Source: Plut-88900 sp965116945
Lineage (GTDB): Bacteria; Chloroflexota; Dehalococcoidia; Plut-88900
Length of the DNA: 64,000 nucleotides
Assembly: GCA_965116945.1 (NCBI GenBank)
Contig: OZ220734.1
Location: 2,933,410 to 2,997,409, forward strand
Reading direction: 5' to 3'
Position numbers and translations under genes: made by a program. The notes below the pieces were generated by a model, which searched no databases, was not told where the DNA came from, and was given only the letters and a program-made list of their open reading frames with translations. Position 1 is the first letter of the stretch. Each line of letters starts with the position of its first letter. Positions 25,953 to 35,132 of the stretch are shown one piece after another.

Positions 25953-26765
25953 ATGAGAGAAGTCCAGCCGGGTCGGGTACACCTTATTACTGGGGGATAC
26001 CCGCCCGGGGCCCTGGCGCAGCATGATATGGACTACGCCCGAATCCGGCTGCTGGAGCTGCTGGAGGAAAGGGGCGTACAGGCGACAGTCGGCAATGACT
26101 TTAGCGATATTGAGCGTTGGCTTCCGGGTACTGCCCTGATGCTCACCTATACTGCGGGGCCGTTCCTGAGCGGCGACCAGAATAACCTGGTGCGGCGTTG
26201 GATGGAGGATGGGGGGCGATGGATGGGGCTGCACGGGACCAGTGGCGGAAAGGCGAAGCGGGTAGAGGGCGAGAGACGTCGGATGATGGTCAAATCCGAG
26301 CACCACGACACCCTTGGCAGCTTCTTTATCAGCCATCCGCAAACCCGAAAGTTCCGTGTGGATGTGTCCGGCCCCGATAACCCGCTGACAAAGGGCTTGC
26401 CTTCTTCGTTCATGACAATAGATGAACCATATATGATCGAAATCCAGCACCCGAACGAAACGGACGTGGTACTGTCGGCGGAACTTGGGCCGGACCACTC
26501 GGGCTACGGGTTCATCTACGACGAGGACACTTCCTTGCAGGCCGACGGTAAGACCCGGGTGCTGGGCTATACAAGGGACGTGGGGAAGGGTGGGGTGGCG
26601 TACATTGCCCTGGGCCACTGCCACTCTCCGGCAAGCCAGACCAACCACGCATTCGATGAGACCATCGAAGACCCGGAATCGATGCCCGCGGCATTCAGGG
26701 CTAGCTGGGATGTGGAGGAATACGTGCAGATGCTGCGTAACGGGATCGACTGGGGAGTGGGGTAG
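25953..26765 (+). CDS. ThuA-like domain protein
   Basis: 270 residues with the ThuA/glutamine-amidotransferase-like fold: an N-terminal strand HLITGGYPPG, the MLTYTAGPFLS and WMEDGGRWMGLHGTSGG segments (the loop after the nucleophile-elbow equivalent), and a late GGVAYIALGHCHSPAS. ThuA proteins are linked to trehalose and other sugar use, but the reaction is not established. The ATG follows AAGGAG by 6 nt. It is cotranscribed with the 85-residue protein and converges on the homocysteine methyltransferase gene. Confidence 0.8.
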   Translation: MREVQPGRVHLITGGYPPGALAQHDMDYARIRLLELLEERGVQATVGNDFSDIERWLPGTALMLTYTAGPFLSGDQNNLVRRWMEDGGRWMGLHGTSGGKAKRVEGERRRMMVKSEHHDTLGSFFISHPQTRKFRVDVSGPDNPLTKGLPSSFMTIDEPYMIEIQHPNETDVVLSAELGPDHSGYGFIYDEDTSLQADGKTRVLGYTRDVGKGGVAYIALGHCHSPASQTNHAFDETIEDPESMPAAFRASWDVEEYVQMLRNGIDWGVG

Positions 26766-26784
26766 TTATCGTAGGGGGCTGTCG

Positions 26785-27726
26785 CTAGGCGGATCTGAGG
26801 GTCTCGCTGATCAGGCGGATGTGGTCGATGCCGATGCCACAGCAGCCCCCCACCACCCGTGCCCCGAGGTCTATCCATTCCTGCACGTGCTGCAAGTAGT
26901 CATCCGGCGGCATTACCCCTTTGAAGTTGGGTTTGTCTATGGAGAAGAATGTGCCGGAGTTTGCATAGGCGCCCAGTGGTCCATCCCACTTCCCTCGTGC
27001 CGCTTTTAACGCAGGGCTTATGCAAGGTACGGCACTATGCATCACCGAGACCAGCGATCCTCCGATAGCCATCACCTGTTCGAGTGTTTCCTGAAAGTCG
27101 AGATCCGACGGTTCAATTGGACCGACCTCCGATAGCATGTGTACGGCCCCCTCGTTGGTGAGGGCACAGCTGAGCCCGACCCATACGGGAAGCCCAGTCT
27201 CCAATGCCGCTCTGAGCAGTGCGCCACCATGCTCCGACTCCCGAATCATTTCGAGGACTAGCAAATCTGCTCCGGCTTCCGCCAGGGTGTTGGCCTGGCG
27301 TTGGTAGCTTTCCTCTATGACCTGCATTGGTAGAAGCGGCCGGTCCCGGCGGCTGAACGCGTAAACTCCGAAACTGGACATGGACCCCGCTATCCAGACG
27401 GGCCTATTCGGCTCTGCGTTTGCGATGGCCTCACGGACGAGACTGACAGACAGTGCATTCAACTCGTCGGCCCGTCCCCCGATCCCCTCTGCCTCCAGGT
27501 TATGGGGAGACGAGGCATAAGAGTTCGAGGTGATGATGTCGGCGCCCGCGTTTATGTAGTCCTCGTGAAGTCTGCGCACGGTGTCGGGGTGGGAGTCCAG
27601 GGCTGCCGCGCACCAAGAGGGTCCGGCAACAGGTACACCCATTCGTATGAGTTCCGTGCCGTTGGCGCCGTCGAGGATGAGGGTCGGGCCGGAGTCCAGT
27701 CGGGCCTTAAGCTCGTCTACACCCAC
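26785..27726 (-). CDS. Homocysteine S-methyltransferase family protein
   Basis: 313 residues, TIM barrel of the Pfam S-methyl_trans family. LILDGANGTEL at the N-terminus and VGGCCGIGIDHIR at the C-terminus are clear; the two adjacent Cys are zinc ligands. The third ligand, usually Cys in a GVNC motif, appears to be Ser in VMHS (about residue 220), which should be checked by alignment. Known members move a methyl from S-methylmethionine or betaine to homocysteine. GTG 27726 starts inside the end of the FAD oxidoreductase gene (10-nt overlap), so translation is coupled. Confidence 0.85.
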   Translation of the reverse strand: MGVDELKARLDSGPTLILDGANGTELIRMGVPVAGPSWCAAALDSHPDTVRRLHEDYINAGADIITSNSYASSPHNLEAEGIGGRADELNALSVSLVREAIANAEPNRPVWIAGSMSSFGVYAFSRRDRPLLPMQVIEESYQRQANTLAEAGADLLVLEMIRESEHGGALLRAALETGLPVWVGLSCALTNEGAVHMLSEVGPIEPSDLDFQETLEQVMAIGGSLVSVMHSAVPCISPALKAARGKWDGPLGAYANSGTFFSIDKPNFKGVMPPDDYLQHVQEWIDLGARVVGGCCGIGIDHIRLISETLRSA

Positions 27727-29045
27727 GGCGAGTGGCTGTTGTTGCTCCCGAAAGTCCTACCTTCAGCGTAACGGCTGAAGGCGAAGGGTTTGAGGTCGGG
27801 GACATCCTCTCCCATGAAGAGCTTGGAGACCAGCTTGCCGATTCCGATCATCTTGAACCCGTGGTTGCTGTCCTCGATCATGTACACGTTGGGGGCGACC
27901 CAGTCGAGGACGGGAAGGTTGTCAGGTGTGAATGCGCCTATGCCTCCGTTGGGGCGCTGCTTGAAGGCGGTGCGAATGCCCTCAAATCTGGACATTGTTG
28001 CGCCCATGGCGGCACAGAAGTAATCGGCGAACTCAGGCTCGGCCTGGTAAAGCTCGTTGGCATGGCCGTATGGGTCTACAACGGCGTCGGGGCCAATTTT
28101 TACGGGGGTGATTCCCCCCTGGAGCCCGGGCTTTTCCATCCGTTCATTGGCATTCTTGAAGTAGACGTATAGGTAATCACGAAGCTGCTCGCCGGTGCTC
28201 TCGTCGTACACGGGGGTGCTCATCTTCTCGATGTGGAGGATGGGCGGGTTTTTGCCCTCAGGTGTGAGATAGGGTTCGTCAAAATAGACCTCGCCTTCCC
28301 GCAGTCTCCAGAAAGTCCACATGTCCTTGTTGATGACGGAGCCGTCGGGGTAAGAGCAGTCTATGTGAGCCGACTTGCCGAGCATGGCCCAGTGTTTGGG
28401 GGTCCAGGCCCCGAGGGCCCATATGACGGCGTCGCAGTCGATGTCACCCTGGTTGGTTGTGACTGCTTTGACGGACCCGGCCCGAGTGTCGTAACCGGTA
28501 ACCTCGACGCCCGTGCGGATCTCAACTCCGTGCTGCTCACACTTCTCGACCAGACCTCGCAGGACATTCCGAGTGCCGGCATATCCACTAACCCGTTCGT
28601 CGAGGGCCACATCAATGCCTTCAGTCTTGAAATCGGGCCAGATGGAGGTGAGGAAGTCCCGCGCTTCCTTGCCGACGTAGAGGTTGGATGTGTAGTCGGA
28701 AGCCTGGTGGGACTTGTGCATCTTCTCGAAGTCGGGGGTCTGGTTTGCCTCTCCACAGGAGACGTAGCCGACCTGCTGGAATCCCAGGTTGATGGGGTCC
28801 GACATCCAGACGTCGACGCTGTGCTTGAGGATGGGGTGAAGGGCCTCCGTCATGTAGAAGTTTCGGACGTTGCCGCAGGCTACGCCCGTGGCGCCTGCGC
28901 CGACATGACTCTTTTCCAGGACCAGAATGTCACGGCCGGAGCCCTGGCCCCGTGCTTTGAGTTCCATGGCAAGATGCCAGGCGGTACTCATACCGTGGAT
29001 ACCCGCGCCGACTATTACGTATTTCCTGGACTCATTTGTCGCCAT
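27717..29045 (-). CDS. FAD-dependent oxidoreductase (DAO family, sarcosine/dimethylglycine dehydrogenase-like)
   Basis: 442 residues. VIVGAGIHGMSTAWHLA (10-26) is the FAD-binding GxGxxG...; ILVLEKSHVGAGATGVACGNVR is the conserved second segment of the DAO fold. The C-terminus has IEDSNHGFKMIGIGKLVS, resembling the GH.G.... tail of glycine/sarcosine oxidases. A GGAGGAAG site precedes the ATG. The overlap with the homocysteine methyltransferase gene suggests joint action, perhaps on methylated amines such as betaine breakdown products; this is inference. Confidence 0.86.
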   Translation of the reverse strand: MATNESRKYVIVGAGIHGMSTAWHLAMELKARGQGSGRDILVLEKSHVGAGATGVACGNVRNFYMTEALHPILKHSVDVWMSDPINLGFQQVGYVSCGEANQTPDFEKMHKSHQASDYTSNLYVGKEARDFLTSIWPDFKTEGIDVALDERVSGYAGTRNVLRGLVEKCEQHGVEIRTGVEVTGYDTRAGSVKAVTTNQGDIDCDAVIWALGAWTPKHWAMLGKSAHIDCSYPDGSVINKDMWTFWRLREGEVYFDEPYLTPEGKNPPILHIEKMSTPVYDESTGEQLRDYLYVYFKNANERMEKPGLQGGITPVKIGPDAVVDPYGHANELYQAEPEFADYFCAAMGATMSRFEGIRTAFKQRPNGGIGAFTPDNLPVLDWVAPNVYMIEDSNHGFKMIGIGKLVSKLFMGEDVPDLKPFAFSRYAEGRTFGSNNSHSPWV

Positions 29046-29091
29046 GAAACTTCCTCCGGATAGATAGGGCCGTTAGGTTTGGGGGAGTTTA

Positions 29092-29111
29092 GGGTGGGGT
29101 GTGGGGTGGGG
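29092..29111 (+). other. G-quadruplex-forming motif
   Basis: The plus strand reads G3-T-G4-TGT-G4-T-G4, four G-runs joined by 1-, 3- and 1-nt loops, with another G5 run just upstream (29081-29085). Such short loops favour a stable quadruplex. It lies about 47-66 bp upstream of the ATG of the minus-strand FAD oxidoreductase, on its template strand, so it could affect transcription of that gene. Confidence 0.5.
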
Positions 29112-29297
29112 TCAAGTTAGCCCGAGATCATGCGCGCAAATCTAACGGTTGGAAAACTCGATACAAGTCCTCTCCTTCGCCAACGCTAACATCGTGAGAT
29201 TTGACATGCCCATGAGCTTAAATGGTCTGTCGGATTTTTACGGAAACATTGCGTCCCTTAGACTTGCTCGGCAGAGTTTGTTAATATGATGAGGCAC

Positions 29298-29368
29298 TGG
29301 GGAATCGTCTAGTGGTAGGACAGCGGACTCTGGATCCGTAAGCCCAGGTTCGAATCCTGGTTCCCCAG
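29298..29368 (+). tRNA. tRNA-Gln (anticodon CTG)
   Basis: Full cloverleaf: acceptor TGGGGAA/TTCCCCA, D-arm with AGTGGTA loop, anticodon stem GCGGA/TCCGT around the loop CTCTGGA (anticodon CTG), a T-arm CCAGG-TTCGAAT-CCTGG and discriminator G. CCA is not encoded. A TATGAT -10-like box at 29285-29290 lies 8 bp upstream. Confidence 0.93.
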
Positions 29369-29509
29369 CCAACCCCCTCAGTTCTGCTTCTGGCTACTGC
29401 ATTCCAAACCCTGCATCTTAACGGCATATACTCGATAATCTCAGAGATTGAGGCAGGGGTCATCTTTTGGTCGTGAAGGCGCAGCGTATCCTATAGGCGA
29501 GTACACGGA

Positions 29510-29722
29510 ATGAATGACAGCGATAGATACGTCAAAGTAGTGGAATGGTCCGATGTTGACAACTGCTACGTTGGGACGGTTCCCGGCTTGATTTACGGCG
29601 GTTGTCATGGAGACGACAGGCAACAGGTTCATGAAGATCTCTGCCAGATCGTTGAAGAGGTTATCGAGATATTCCGCGCCGACGGCACTCCATTGCCCGA
29701 TCCAAATCGGGTCGTGACTTAG
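29510..29722 (+). CDS. Orphan HicB-like antitoxin domain protein
   Basis: 70 residues: YVKVVEWSDVDNCYVGTVPGL followed by a short helix region matches the start of HicB antitoxins (partial RNase H-like fold, YxxxVxWsdeD..yva.vPgL). The usual C-terminal DNA-binding helix is missing and no hicA toxin is seen on either side, so it is an orphan or a solitary HicB. No strong ribosome binding site. It follows the tRNA-Gln gene. Confidence 0.7.
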   Translation: MNDSDRYVKVVEWSDVDNCYVGTVPGLIYGGCHGDDRQQVHEDLCQIVEEVIEIFRADGTPLPDPNRVVT

Positions 29723-29739
29723 TCGCCACTTTGCAACCC

Positions 29740-30258
29740 ATGCCCCCCCTCCCCACACCCCTCCCACACATCCTGAAGAACAGCTTTGTAATCCGATTCA
29801 CCATGACCCGGCGCAAGTCGGGCGGACTCCGGACAGTCGAGACTACCTACTACTGGAACGGTGACGACGAAGTTGTGTTGTCGGGCTATCCCGGGCGGCG
29901 GGACTGGGTGGCCAACATGGCTGCCCACCCGACTGTCACCCTGCACACCGTCGAATTCGAGCCCTGGTTCGACATCCCCGGCCGGGCCCGAGTCCTCCGT
30001 AATACCAACGAGCGGCTCCCTCACATCTTCAACTTCATCGATCGCTGGGCCGAAAGACCCGGCTTCCCCCGCCGCCGCTTTGCCTTCGCCCTGGGCGCGA
30101 TCAAGCTCAACCGCAGGCTGGGCCTGCCCTGGTGGGGGCCCTTCTGGTTCGCCCGCAAGGTGCTCGACAACATGCCCTGCGTAGTCGTCACCTTCACCGG
30201 CCCCCCAGCCCCCCGCTCCTTCGGCCCCCCACCCCTCTCCGAACCCCGACCCCACTGA
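29740..30258 (+). CDS. Deazaflavin-dependent nitroreductase family protein (DUF385)
   Basis: About 172 residues. The RRKSGGLRTVETTYYWNGDDEVVLSGYPGRRDWVANMAAHPTVTLH run contains the hallmark R.SG.....L....dg....v.s.gG....p.W..Nl..nP.v of the F420/Ddn nitroreductase family, a split beta-barrel. The C-terminal tail is Pro-rich low complexity. ATG 29740 is chosen; TTG 29731 is possible. If it binds F420, it fits the LLM proteins of this window. Confidence 0.75.
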   Translation: MPPLPTPLPHILKNSFVIRFTMTRRKSGGLRTVETTYYWNGDDEVVLSGYPGRRDWVANMAAHPTVTLHTVEFEPWFDIPGRARVLRNTNERLPHIFNFIDRWAERPGFPRRRFAFALGAIKLNRRLGLPWWGPFWFARKVLDNMPCVVVTFTGPPAPRSFGPPPLSEPRPH

Positions 30259-30388
30259 TTCGGATACCTTCTGCCCACCGAACCCTATTGTCTCCCGATG
30301 TACCCGCTCATCGTATGGAACAATCGCACCATTCAAATCGTTTATCCAAGTACACGGACAATGAAGCCTCTCTTGTGGGAGCACGCAG

Positions 30389-31645
30389 ATGCTTAACAAA
30401 ATTAACACTTCAATTTTCGTTTCAGCAGTGACCTGCATAGCCATTCTGTTTTTCGTTGCCTGTGGACAGACGTCACCAACCTCCCCACCCGTCCCCACAC
30501 CTACAGCTCCCGTTACCACTCCGGAAGTCCCCACGGAATCCCCTGCCCCGGTCCATGAACCCACCCCTGACGCCTCCCCCACTTCGACCCACGAAATAGT
30601 TTCAGGCAAGAGCCCCAACGCCTCAATAAAAGGCACGGTCACCTACAGGGAGAACCTTGAGCTTACCCCGGCAGCAGTCCTGGTTGTTGAACTGAGGGAT
30701 GTGTCCTTGCAGGATGCCTCTTCCATCCTCATCGCCCGACAGACCATATCCACCCCGGGCCAGGTTCCCATCGACTACGAGGTCAAATACAACAGGGATG
30801 ACATCAACCCCCGGAACACCTACGCCATTTCCGCCCGCATTATTGAGTCCGATGACCGACTCGCCTTCATCAGCGACACCGCCCACGACGTAATAACCCG
30901 CGGCAACCCAGAGCGCGTTGATATGGTCCTGGTGCTCGTAGAACCCCCGCCCGACCTTATCGACGATTCCAACCCCGACTGGCAAAAATGGGTGGAAGTC
31001 CCTGTCTCCGTAGTCTCGGCCAACCTCATCCCCAATGAACCCGAGAATGTCCTCAGGGTCAACTACTACCAGTCCACCATCGAAGGCTGTGCCCGACCCG
31101 GAAACCAGTCCTTCGAAATAAATGGCAACGATATCCTGGCAAGCGTCACCCTGATGCAGCCTCCGCCCACCGCCTGGGCAATCCCCTGCCACGAGCAGGT
31201 AGTAGAGCTGGACGCCATCCTGCACCTTGGCGATATCCTGCAGCCCGGAGAGACCTACCGCATCATCGTCAACGATAGTGTAACTACGGCCTTCTCGCTC
31301 CTGCCCCCCGACTTCGGGTATACACACATCGCCGAATCGCAGATTGAAAGCTGGGAGTTGGAAATATTGGAAATTTACCCTGTACAACGCCAGCTTCGCG
31401 TCGTGTCAGGCCTCCCTACGGGAAGTGGCTGCTCCTGGTTCAACGGCTATGAGATTCGCCGGAATAATAAAGGTGATTTCCACGTGGTCATCACACATCA
31501 CGAAATCTCCGACCCCTCTGTTGTTTGCACCACAGAGTACCGCTCGGTCGAGACGATAGTCCCCCTCGGCTCGGACTTCGAGCCCGGCAAGGTGTATACC
31601 ATAACCGTGAATTCAGAGCCCACCCGGACCTTCGAGGCTAGATGA
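30389..31645 (+). CDS. Secreted lipoprotein with YbaY-like domain
   Basis: 418 residues. The N-terminus has a hydrophobic signal and lipobox (FFVAC, Cys about residue 25), so it is lipid-anchored on the cell surface. A Pro/Thr-rich linker (about 28-70) follows, then a YbaY/YscW-like domain (about 78-180) with the IKGTVTYRE....P.a...VEL.DVS.QDA motif. The remaining 230 residues form two beta-rich repeats of similar sequence that I do not recognise. It converges, 9 nt apart, on the Calx-beta gene. Role unknown; possibly cell-envelope binding. Confidence 0.75.
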   Translation: MLNKINTSIFVSAVTCIAILFFVACGQTSPTSPPVPTPTAPVTTPEVPTESPAPVHEPTPDASPTSTHEIVSGKSPNASIKGTVTYRENLELTPAAVLVVELRDVSLQDASSILIARQTISTPGQVPIDYEVKYNRDDINPRNTYAISARIIESDDRLAFISDTAHDVITRGNPERVDMVLVLVEPPPDLIDDSNPDWQKWVEVPVSVVSANLIPNEPENVLRVNYYQSTIEGCARPGNQSFEINGNDILASVTLMQPPPTAWAIPCHEQVVELDAILHLGDILQPGETYRIIVNDSVTTAFSLLPPDFGYTHIAESQIESWELEILEIYPVQRQLRVVSGLPTGSGCSWFNGYEIRRNNKGDFHVVITHHEISDPSVVCTTEYRSVETIVPLGSDFEPGKVYTITVNSEPTRTFEAR

Positions 31646-31654
31646 CAATGGCTG

Positions 31655-34600
31655 CTACTCACCATCGCCTGTACCCGCTGCTTCGCCCCTGACAGTTACA
31701 AGTACCGAGTCTGTGGCAGACATTCCGCCTCCGTCCGTCACTGTGAGTGTCAACACCACCGAAAGCGGCGACTCCCCGGGGTCCGGACCCGACCAGGTCG
31801 CGCTCCCCATGCTGTCGTCTTCGAAGTAGCCGACATTCGGATACGCCGACCACGAATACGAAAGCACATCACTTCCCGTGTAGCTCGTGGTCACTTCGAG
31901 TGTTATTACTGTGCAGCCGTTCATGGTAGCCATATCCGGCGACACTACAACGACCAACGGGCTGGTATCTTCTGCCCTTACCCGCCCCACCACCCCAATT
32001 GCACTCTTGCCCGAGCCCCTGCGGTCTGTGTAACTCGCCGTCACCCTCAGGTATTTGCCCTTGTCATCTGCTGTCGGGACGTAAGTCGCTGTTGTGGGGC
32101 CGGTGATTTCAGTCCAAGGGCCGTCAACGCCATCAGAGCGTTCCCAGAGCCATGATGCGATATCGGCATCGGCTACCGAGCCCGTGGTATTCGACGGCTC
32201 GTAGTTGTCCGGGTCCCGAACCCCCACCCGCACCTCCTCCCCGACCCTCAATTCACTTGAATAGAAGGTCACCACCCCGGCCTCTTCTTCATCCCCGACA
32301 CTTATCCTGACCGGAAGGGAAGTGTCAACCGAATGGTCTATCTCTCCAGCCTTGTCCCGACCATCCGATACCGAGACATCCACCGCATACTCCCTCTTCA
32401 CTTCGTAATCCAGCGTTGTTCCAACCGCCACCGAGATTTGCCCCGCGCCGTCAATGTCGAATGACGCCGCATCCACCCCTCCCAGCGTGTACGTCAGAGT
32501 GTCTTGGTCCGCATCTACTGCTGCAACGGGGGCCCCAATGCTCACCCCCGATGCAGTTCCTTCATCTACACTCCTTATTCCCATCTCCGAACCCGAAAAG
32601 GTCGGCTTCTGATTGGATGCGGGCACTGTGAATACCACGCTGTCCGAAGCCGTCAGCCCGACCTCATCCGTCGCTGTGAGTGTCAGCGTGAATATCTGCA
32701 CTTCATTTGTAGCGTCAGGCGCAGTCCATCCGGTGTCTTTCGCCGATGCATCCTGAAAAATCCCTCCCCCCGACCACTGATTTCTGACCACTCCATTCTC
32801 CGGGTCCAACACCCTCGCTCCCAGCATCACCGTCTCCCCTCCTTTCAACGTGTCAGCCGTAGTCTTGATTTCCACGGTCGGGGCTTGGTTCGCCCGGACT
32901 GTCGCCGCAACCTCGGCCGTCGTGACCCCCATTGGCTCACCATCATCCGATACCGTTAGTATCAGCGTCACCGCCTGCTCCGTGGAAAGGGGTGCAGGCG
33001 CCGTCCACGTCGTGTCTTCGCTGGATGCGTTGCTAAATGCACCGAAGTTCTCAGGACTGGTCGTCCAGGAGAAAGTCAGGGTGTCGCCATCGGAGTCGGA
33101 TGATGTGCCGTCGAGACTGATAGCGCCTCGCCCAAAAACCACTGGCGGAGAGGGTGTCGTGAAAACGGTCACTACCGGTTTGCTGTTTTCGTCGTTAATC
33201 GTGACTAGTACGCTCCCGGCCCCCGAGTCAATGTCCACAGCGACCTGGCTCGCCGTTCCCAATTCCACATCGAACGTCTCATCGTCCTCATCCAGGTCAT
33301 CATCCAGTATCGATATCTCTACACTCTTGGAAGCTCGGTAGATCGTATCTCCATCCTCCTCCACCTCCCCGAAATCCCCCCCTTTGAAGACTAGACTGCT
33401 ATCCACCGCCGTGTAGTCCTCCCCCGCCGTTGCGGTACCGCCGGATGTAGAAACCGGTATCGAGACCTCGCCATGTGGCATCCTGGCATCATCTGTGGTT
33501 ACGGTCACCGTAGCAACAACCTTCTCTGCCCCCTCCCCCACCCGATTTGGAGAGACGGTCAGCGTCGCTGTGGAGTCGGGAAAATCGTCATCCTGCACGA
33601 CTATCGAAGCCGTGCCCTTGTCACTGTCAATTTCATACCGGGACTCAGCCTTGACAGTCATCTCGATGCTGGAGTGCTTCTCCCACCCGACATCCCCAAC
33701 GGTGTCTACGGCGAAGACCAGCGACGTTTCGTCGGCTTCAATTGTGCGCAGCGGGGAGGTGCCCTCAACAGCGTCCGGCAGCATATCCCCGTGCCCCTCG
33801 CCCTCGACAACATCCAACTCGTCCATCCCCACCCGCACGTCCAGCACATCCCCCGCCGCCTCAGACCTGCTCACCTCAAAACTCAGCGTGTCACCTTCGT
33901 TGGCATGACCCGTGGTGACCGCCCGGATGCGCACCGTCGGCTTGGTCCTCGCGAAGACCAGCGTGTAATCCTGCATTGCACCGTTTTTCTCCACCCTGAT
34001 CTTGATAGTCGTACTGCCTATGTTCAGATAAACTTGGTGGCCCACCGCCATGTCATCAAGATCATCGTAGTCGTTGCCCGAAGTGTCTAGGAACGAGACC
34101 TCCGCCCCCGACTCAGGCGTGGCGCTTATCGTCGCCAGGTGATCCCCATAACCCACATCCGGCACTGTATATGACTGGCCCGTGGAAGAGAACGCGGGCG
34201 TAAGCGTCCCTCCACTTACGGTCAGAGCAGCCAATGCGGGAAGCTCGTCATCGGTGATGGTTACGGATGTTGACATGGAATCCGCATCCAGGGTGACTAG
34301 GCTGTCGGAAGGACTCCCCAGGACTACTGAAAAGGTCTCGCCTTCCTCGCCCAGGGAGTCCTGCAGAATCATAACGTCAACTGATTTCGATGCCCTGAAC
34401 CTGGAATTGCCATCCACCTCCACCCCCGAGAAATCACTCTCTGCGAAGGTAAGGCTCGTGTCCAATGCGGAGAAATCAGTTCCCGCGGTTGCCGTCCCAT
34501 TTGCCGTATGTACCGGGACAGTGACCCGACCATGCGGCGCCCCAGTCTCGCTGGTCGTGACGGTCACCATAGCCGCGGTCTTCCCCCCTCCCTCCCCCAC

Positions 34601-35101
34601 CGGATTCGGTGCCACGCTAAGCTCCGCCACCGAGGCCACAAACTCATCGTCTCGTACCAGCACCGAGGCCGATCCCTCAGTGCCGTGAATGATGTAAGAA
34701 TCGTCCACCGCAATCTCCATCTGTATCCTGGAATGGTTCTCCCAAACCGAGTCCGACGTAGTAGCGACATCAACTGTGGCTGTCCTCTCACCCGCTGCAA
34801 TTGTGACGGACTGCGTGACACCTTCCAGGGAGTCCATCAAAACATCCCCAGCCTCGACACCCGTGCTGACACCATCCTCATCTAGTTGGAACTCTACGGT
34901 TAAAGCATCCCCCGCGCCCGATGATCTCATCACTTCGAACTCTATCAAGTCACCTTCAACTGCTGGTTCGCCAGTCGACGCCCGGATATTCACAACAGGT
35001 TTCGCCCTTGTGATGGACAGGGAACAATCCTGGCTCGAACCTCTATACTCCGTTCCTAATGTGAATGCTATGGTGACGCGTACGTCTGTCTCCCTTATCA
35101 T
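31655..35101 (-). CDS. Calx-beta / cadherin-like surface protein, 5' truncated
   Basis: 1148 residues of beta-rich modules. Residues about 34-155 and 158-290 are Calx-beta-like, 291-385 is a cadherin-like beta-sandwich, 386-505 and 510-640 are again Calx-beta-like, and 650-1140 holds PKD/cadherin-like modules (DADQDTLTYTLGG...FDIDGAGQISVA). There is no signal peptide: the first 33 residues match the end of the beta-sandwich module at about 360-390 (KIRVEKNGAMQDYTLVFARTKP), so the real N-terminus is missing. No C-terminal anchor is seen. It is probably an inactive remnant or a fragment, cut where the methyltransferase gene begins. Confidence 0.8.
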   Translation of the reverse strand: MIRETDVRVTIAFTLGTEYRGSSQDCSLSITRAKPVVNIRASTGEPAVEGDLIEFEVMRSSGAGDALTVEFQLDEDGVSTGVEAGDVLMDSLEGVTQSVTIAAGERTATVDVATTSDSVWENHSRIQMEIAVDDSYIIHGTEGSASVLVRDDEFVASVAELSVAPNPVGEGGGKTAAMVTVTTSETGAPHGRVTVPVHTANGTATAGTDFSALDTSLTFAESDFSGVEVDGNSRFRASKSVDVMILQDSLGEEGETFSVVLGSPSDSLVTLDADSMSTSVTITDDELPALAALTVSGGTLTPAFSSTGQSYTVPDVGYGDHLATISATPESGAEVSFLDTSGNDYDDLDDMAVGHQVYLNIGSTTIKIRVEKNGAMQDYTLVFARTKPTVRIRAVTTGHANEGDTLSFEVSRSEAAGDVLDVRVGMDELDVVEGEGHGDMLPDAVEGTSPLRTIEADETSLVFAVDTVGDVGWEKHSSIEMTVKAESRYEIDSDKGTASIVVQDDDFPDSTATLTVSPNRVGEGAEKVVATVTVTTDDARMPHGEVSIPVSTSGGTATAGEDYTAVDSSLVFKGGDFGEVEEDGDTIYRASKSVEISILDDDLDEDDETFDVELGTASQVAVDIDSGAGSVLVTINDENSKPVVTVFTTPSPPVVFGRGAISLDGTSSDSDGDTLTFSWTTSPENFGAFSNASSEDTTWTAPAPLSTEQAVTLILTVSDDGEPMGVTTAEVAATVRANQAPTVEIKTTADTLKGGETVMLGARVLDPENGVVRNQWSGGGIFQDASAKDTGWTAPDATNEVQIFTLTLTATDEVGLTASDSVVFTVPASNQKPTFSGSEMGIRSVDEGTASGVSIGAPVAAVDADQDTLTYTLGGVDAASFDIDGAGQISVAVGTTLDYEVKREYAVDVSVSDGRDKAGEIDHSVDTSLPVRISVGDEEEAGVVTFYSSELRVGEEVRVGVRDPDNYEPSNTTGSVADADIASWLWERSDGVDGPWTEITGPTTATYVPTADDKGKYLRVTASYTDRRGSGKSAIGVVGRVRAEDTSPLVVVVSPDMATMNGCTVITLEVTTSYTGSDVLSYSWSAYPNVGYFEDDSMGSATWSGPDPGESPLSVVLTLTVTDGGGMSATDSVLVTVRGEAAGTGDGE

Positions 35102-35132
35102 GGCGCGAGAATTAGGAGGCTATGATTCGCCA

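Noticed and set aside
30623..31387. Antisense open frame opposite the lipoprotein gene
   Set aside because: Low-complexity Val/Gly-rich translation and no motif; the plus strand has a lipobox and a recognisable domain.
33473..34090. Plus-strand open frame opposite the Calx-beta gene
   Set aside because: His/Arg/Val-rich shadow of a repeat-rich gene in the opposite direction.
34776..35132. Upstream extension of the methyltransferase reading frame
   Set aside because: The extra residues are antisense to the Calx-beta modules; ATG 35133 has AGGAGG upstream and the protein begins typically there.
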